DNA of 64,000 nucleotides from JAHQVK01 sp036788295. Lineage in GTDB: Bacteria; Myxococcota; Kuafuiibacteriia; Kuafuiibacteriales; Kuafuiibacteriaceae. A program made the translations under genes and the position numbers. Positions within the stretch are counted from its first letter, which is position 1. Every line of letters begins with the position of its first letter. Shown here in pieces: positions 61,810 to 64,000 of the stretch. The DNA is taken from contig DAIQNR010000015.1 in NCBI GenBank assembly GCA_036788295.1, positions 1 through 64,000 of the forward strand, read 5' to 3'. Below the pieces are notes generated by a model, which was not told where the DNA came from, made no database searches, and saw nothing but the letters and a program-made list of their open reading frames with translations.

Positions 61810-63543
61810 ATGGGCGAAGCGATCGAAGAAGGAGCGGACGTCGTGGCCCTGTCCCCATGGGATCGGGCAAGGCGCCGGGCTCGCGACGGAGAAGGCGCGT
61901 TTTCCCTGGCCCAGAGCGCGGACGCTCGCGGCCTCGTAGACAGCGAGGCGGCGATCCGCTCCGCCTCTGCGCTCGAGGCCTACTACGCCATCAAGCGGCG
62001 CGGGCTGGCCGACGCGACCCATGCGCTCGGGTTTTTGTCGAAGGAGCAGATCCAGACCGTGCTCGACCTCGAGGTCTGGGCCGCTGACACCCTGGACATC
62101 CCGGAGCTGCTGACGTGGCTCGAGGCGTTTCGGGAGGCGGGCCTCGACGCGCTGGCGCGGGCGGCGAAGGCCCTCGACCCCGAAGCGCTCGCGGCGCTGT
62201 TCCGACGCCGACTGCTCATCGCCCACAAGCCTTCCGACGACCGCTCCGACGAGGACCCGGTCCCGGCTTGGCTCACCAACCCGCCGCCCGACATCGAGCC
62301 GATCGTCGAGACGCCCGACGGCCGGTACCTCATCGCGGCCCGGGCCCGGGACGAGCGAACCGAGCTCGAGGACGACGACGAGGAGGAGGCGGAGGAGGAG
62401 AAGAAGCAGGTGCTGGCTTTGGTGGGCGAGCTGTACCTCGACGAGGATTGGGGGTTCGTCGCTCACATCCTGAGGGTAGCCATGGACGATCTGACCACGA
62501 ACCTCGAGGAGGACGCGTTTCGGTGGCGGTCGGCCCGCATCGAGGACCTCGGTTTCGTGCCCTTCGAGCGAGCGGTCGCGGTCTACGCCCCCCTTGCGCC
62601 GGAAGCCCTCTTGGCGCCGGCGGCGCGCTACGGGGGTCTGGCCGAGCTCCGGCTGCCTCGCCTTCACGTCGAGGCGCTCGGCCGCGGACGGCTCGAGGCG
62701 GCGCTTCGGGGTCTCGATGCCAAGGCGCTCGGCCGGGTCGAGGGCGAGCTGCTCGCGGTGGCCAACGCGGTGCTCGGCGCCGACCGGATCGCGCCGGCCG
62801 ACCTCGACGCGGTCGAGGCGACGCTCGAGCGGCTGAAGGCGACGGTCGAGCTCGCGCTCGCCTACGGGGTTCCGCCCGAGGACCGGGACGACGTGGCGAC
62901 GGATCGGCTCGAGGCGCAGCATGCTCAGACCCTGTTTCGGGTCGGTTTCACCCTGACCGCGCAGCGGGCGGCTCGCGCTCGCGCGCTCTGTTCTCGGCTG
63001 CCCGAGCTCGGGCTGTCGGCGTGGACGGGCCCGGAGCGCTATGTGCTCGAGGGGCTCTCGTCCCCCCGGCCCCGGTTTCGGTCCCAGGCCGAGGACCGGC
63101 CGTTTTCGACCCCAGAGGACCTCGAGTGGGTCGATTCTGCGCTCGAGCGGATGGAGCGAGAGCTCGACGCTTTCGAGCGGGCCGGGCTCTTGGTCCGTGC
63201 CCCGGAAGAGGCCTGGCCCGAGGACCCGGTGGAGCACGATCTCGACCTTCGGCTCGGGACCGCGCTCGCGTCGGCGCTCGGCGACGGCCGGCTCGGGTTC
63301 GTCCCCTTGTCCGAAGAAGCGGTCCTGGCCCTGTTCGATCGGCTCGGGGTCGCTGCGGACCGCCGGCTCCCGGTGCCGGACGCGGTGAAGGCCCATCCGG
63401 AGCTGCTCCCTCGGGCGGAGCGGGTGCTCGCCGAGCTGTCGGCGTCGTGGTTTTCGCTCGTCGGGCGGGAGCGGGTGGATCTGCGCTTCGTCGAGGGGGT
63501 GCTCAGGGACCGCCGAGCACCGCCCGAGCGAAGCCGTCCGTGA
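61810..63543 (+). CDS. DUF6178 family protein
   Basis: The 577-residue, mostly helical protein matches DUF6178, found mainly in Deltaproteobacteria. It contains LEAYYAIKRRGLADATHALGFLSKEQIQTVLDLEVWA near residue 55, then an acidic stretch (EDDDEEEAEEEKK near 180) and EDWGFVAHILRVAMDDLTTNLEEDAFRWRSARIEDLGF near 215. The role is unknown. The gene is divergent from sdhC and its end overlaps the final gene by 41 bases tail-to-tail. Confidence 0.85.
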   Translation: MGEAIEEGADVVALSPWDRARRRARDGEGAFSLAQSADARGLVDSEAAIRSASALEAYYAIKRRGLADATHALGFLSKEQIQTVLDLEVWAADTLDIPELLTWLEAFREAGLDALARAAKALDPEALAALFRRRLLIAHKPSDDRSDEDPVPAWLTNPPPDIEPIVETPDGRYLIAARARDERTELEDDDEEEAEEEKKQVLALVGELYLDEDWGFVAHILRVAMDDLTTNLEEDAFRWRSARIEDLGFVPFERAVAVYAPLAPEALLAPAARYGGLAELRLPRLHVEALGRGRLEAALRGLDAKALGRVEGELLAVANAVLGADRIAPADLDAVEATLERLKATVELALAYGVPPEDRDDVATDRLEAQHAQTLFRVGFTLTAQRAARARALCSRLPELGLSAWTGPERYVLEGLSSPRPRFRSQAEDRPFSTPEDLEWVDSALERMERELDAFERAGLLVRAPEEAWPEDPVEHDLDLRLGTALASALGDGRLGFVPLSEEAVLALFDRLGVAADRRLPVPDAVKAHPELLPRAERVLAELSASWFSLVGRERVDLRFVEGVLRDRRAPPERSRP

Positions 63544-64000
63544 CGGCATCGAGCCCGACGGGGGCTCCGCCAACCGCGTCGAACTGCAGCCCGATCCGGG
63601 GGGCGCCGGCTTCGAACCGGAGCACGTCGAGCGCCAACCTGGCCCCAGCTCGGTCCTCGAAACCGGCCGGCGCCGGGGGCACGGTGAGGGTCCCCCCGGT
63701 CGGACCGTAGATGTCCCAAGCGCCGGTGGCGCTCTCGAAGCGGAGCCGGGCCGCGTCCCCGGTGGCCGGGATTTGCGCCGCTCGGGTGGCCTGATCCCAG
63801 GTCGCCCCGGTCGGCGCCGGCAGCCAGCCCGAAGACAGGTCCACCGTGGTTGGAAGCCGGCGACCCACGAACAGGCGGGCCGAGCCTGGACCGGGCAGCC
63901 CCGCCGCCGCGGCCCGGACGGCGGTCGCGAGCACCGCGTAGCGCCCGGCCTCGAGCCCGCCGTAGGGCGGGGCCATGCGGGTCAGGAACGTCTCCACCAC
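63503..64000 (-). CDS. Partial gene running off the window, unknown function
   Basis: At least 165 residues of coding sequence enter from beyond 64000; the start is outside or at the edge. The visible part is strand-rich, with Pro/Gly turns (GPTGGTLTVPPAPAGFEDRAGARLALDVLRF) and no signal or recognised domain, possibly the C-terminus of an exported protein. It overlaps the DUF6178 gene by 41 bases tail-to-tail (63503-63543). Confidence 0.65.
   Translation of the reverse strand: MVETFLTRMAPPYGGLEAGRYAVLATAVRAAAAGLPGPGSARLFVGRRLPTTVDLSSGWLPAPTGATWDQATRAAQIPATGDAARLRFESATGAWDIYGPTGGTLTVPPAPAGFEDRAGARLALDVLRFEAGAPRIGLQFDAVGGAPVGLDAVTDGFARAVLGGP

Overview
The window is one 64 kb stretch of very GC-rich chromosome from what looks like a member of the Myxococcota (old Deltaproteobacteria), probably near the Haliangium/Sandaracinus/Polyangium side. 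The reasons are the strong G/C bias at third codon positions, the many small predicted lipoproteins, a CAP-domain protein with a MYXO-CTERM-like tail, a TIGR04563-type ribbon-helix-helix protein, DUF6178, a B-type sdhCAB operon, and shell proteins that closely resemble the Haliangium ochraceum microcompartment proteins. No rRNA, tRNA, IS element, prophage or CRISPR array was seen. One 100-base run of N (41837-41936) is an assembly gap inside a 15-bp tandem repeat.

Layout. 1-10.8 kb: accessory and envelope genes (small lipoproteins, DUF6624, NYN-domain protein, YccF, VOC protein, one-POTRA Omp85 barrel, DUF3228, iron-type alcohol dehydrogenase, and a DUF4157-like HExxH protein coupled to a small lipoprotein). 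10.9-19.8 kb: housekeeping genes dapF, guaB, an RNase E/G with a very long low-complexity tail, rpmG and a PHA-granule-type protein, with a barrel/Cys-rich lipoprotein/glycosyltransferase trio between them. 20-21.3 kb: a Met-rich orphan protein behind a well-formed sigma-54 promoter with upstream dyads. 21.3-26.6 kb: a seven-gene, mostly translationally coupled bacterial microcompartment (BMC) operon. It encodes BMC-T, BMC-H, BMC-P, a CoA-acylating aldehyde dehydrogenase and a second BMC-T, plus two predicted lipoproteins, one with an EF-hand. 27-30 kb: tyrS, a likely 6S RNA, zapA and ftsY. 30-36.6 kb: a chemosensory operon (STAS-cheA-mcp-cheW-cheR-cheB) with no cheY. 36.7-43 kb: CAP protein, smc, the gapped repeat and a TPR protein. 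43-47.5 kb: lipoproteins and an alpha/beta hydrolase. 47.6-56.2 kb: parC-parE followed by DUF3556, a carotenoid-desaturase-like oxidoreductase and a fatty-acid desaturase. 56.3-64 kb: TPR protein, sdhCAB, DUF6178 and a gene running off the end.

The most interesting system is the BMC operon. Its shell set (hexamer, pentamer, two trimer types) is complete, but the only enzyme is an acylating aldehyde dehydrogenase. There is no signature lyase or kinase and no phosphotransacylase, and two genes for exported lipoproteins are coupled by stop/start overlaps to cytosolic shell genes. An iron-containing alcohol dehydrogenase about 14 kb away is the only nearby candidate partner. Other points worth checking are the sigma-54-controlled Met-rich protein, the 6S RNA candidate downstream of zapA, and the HExxH-protein/lipoprotein pair.
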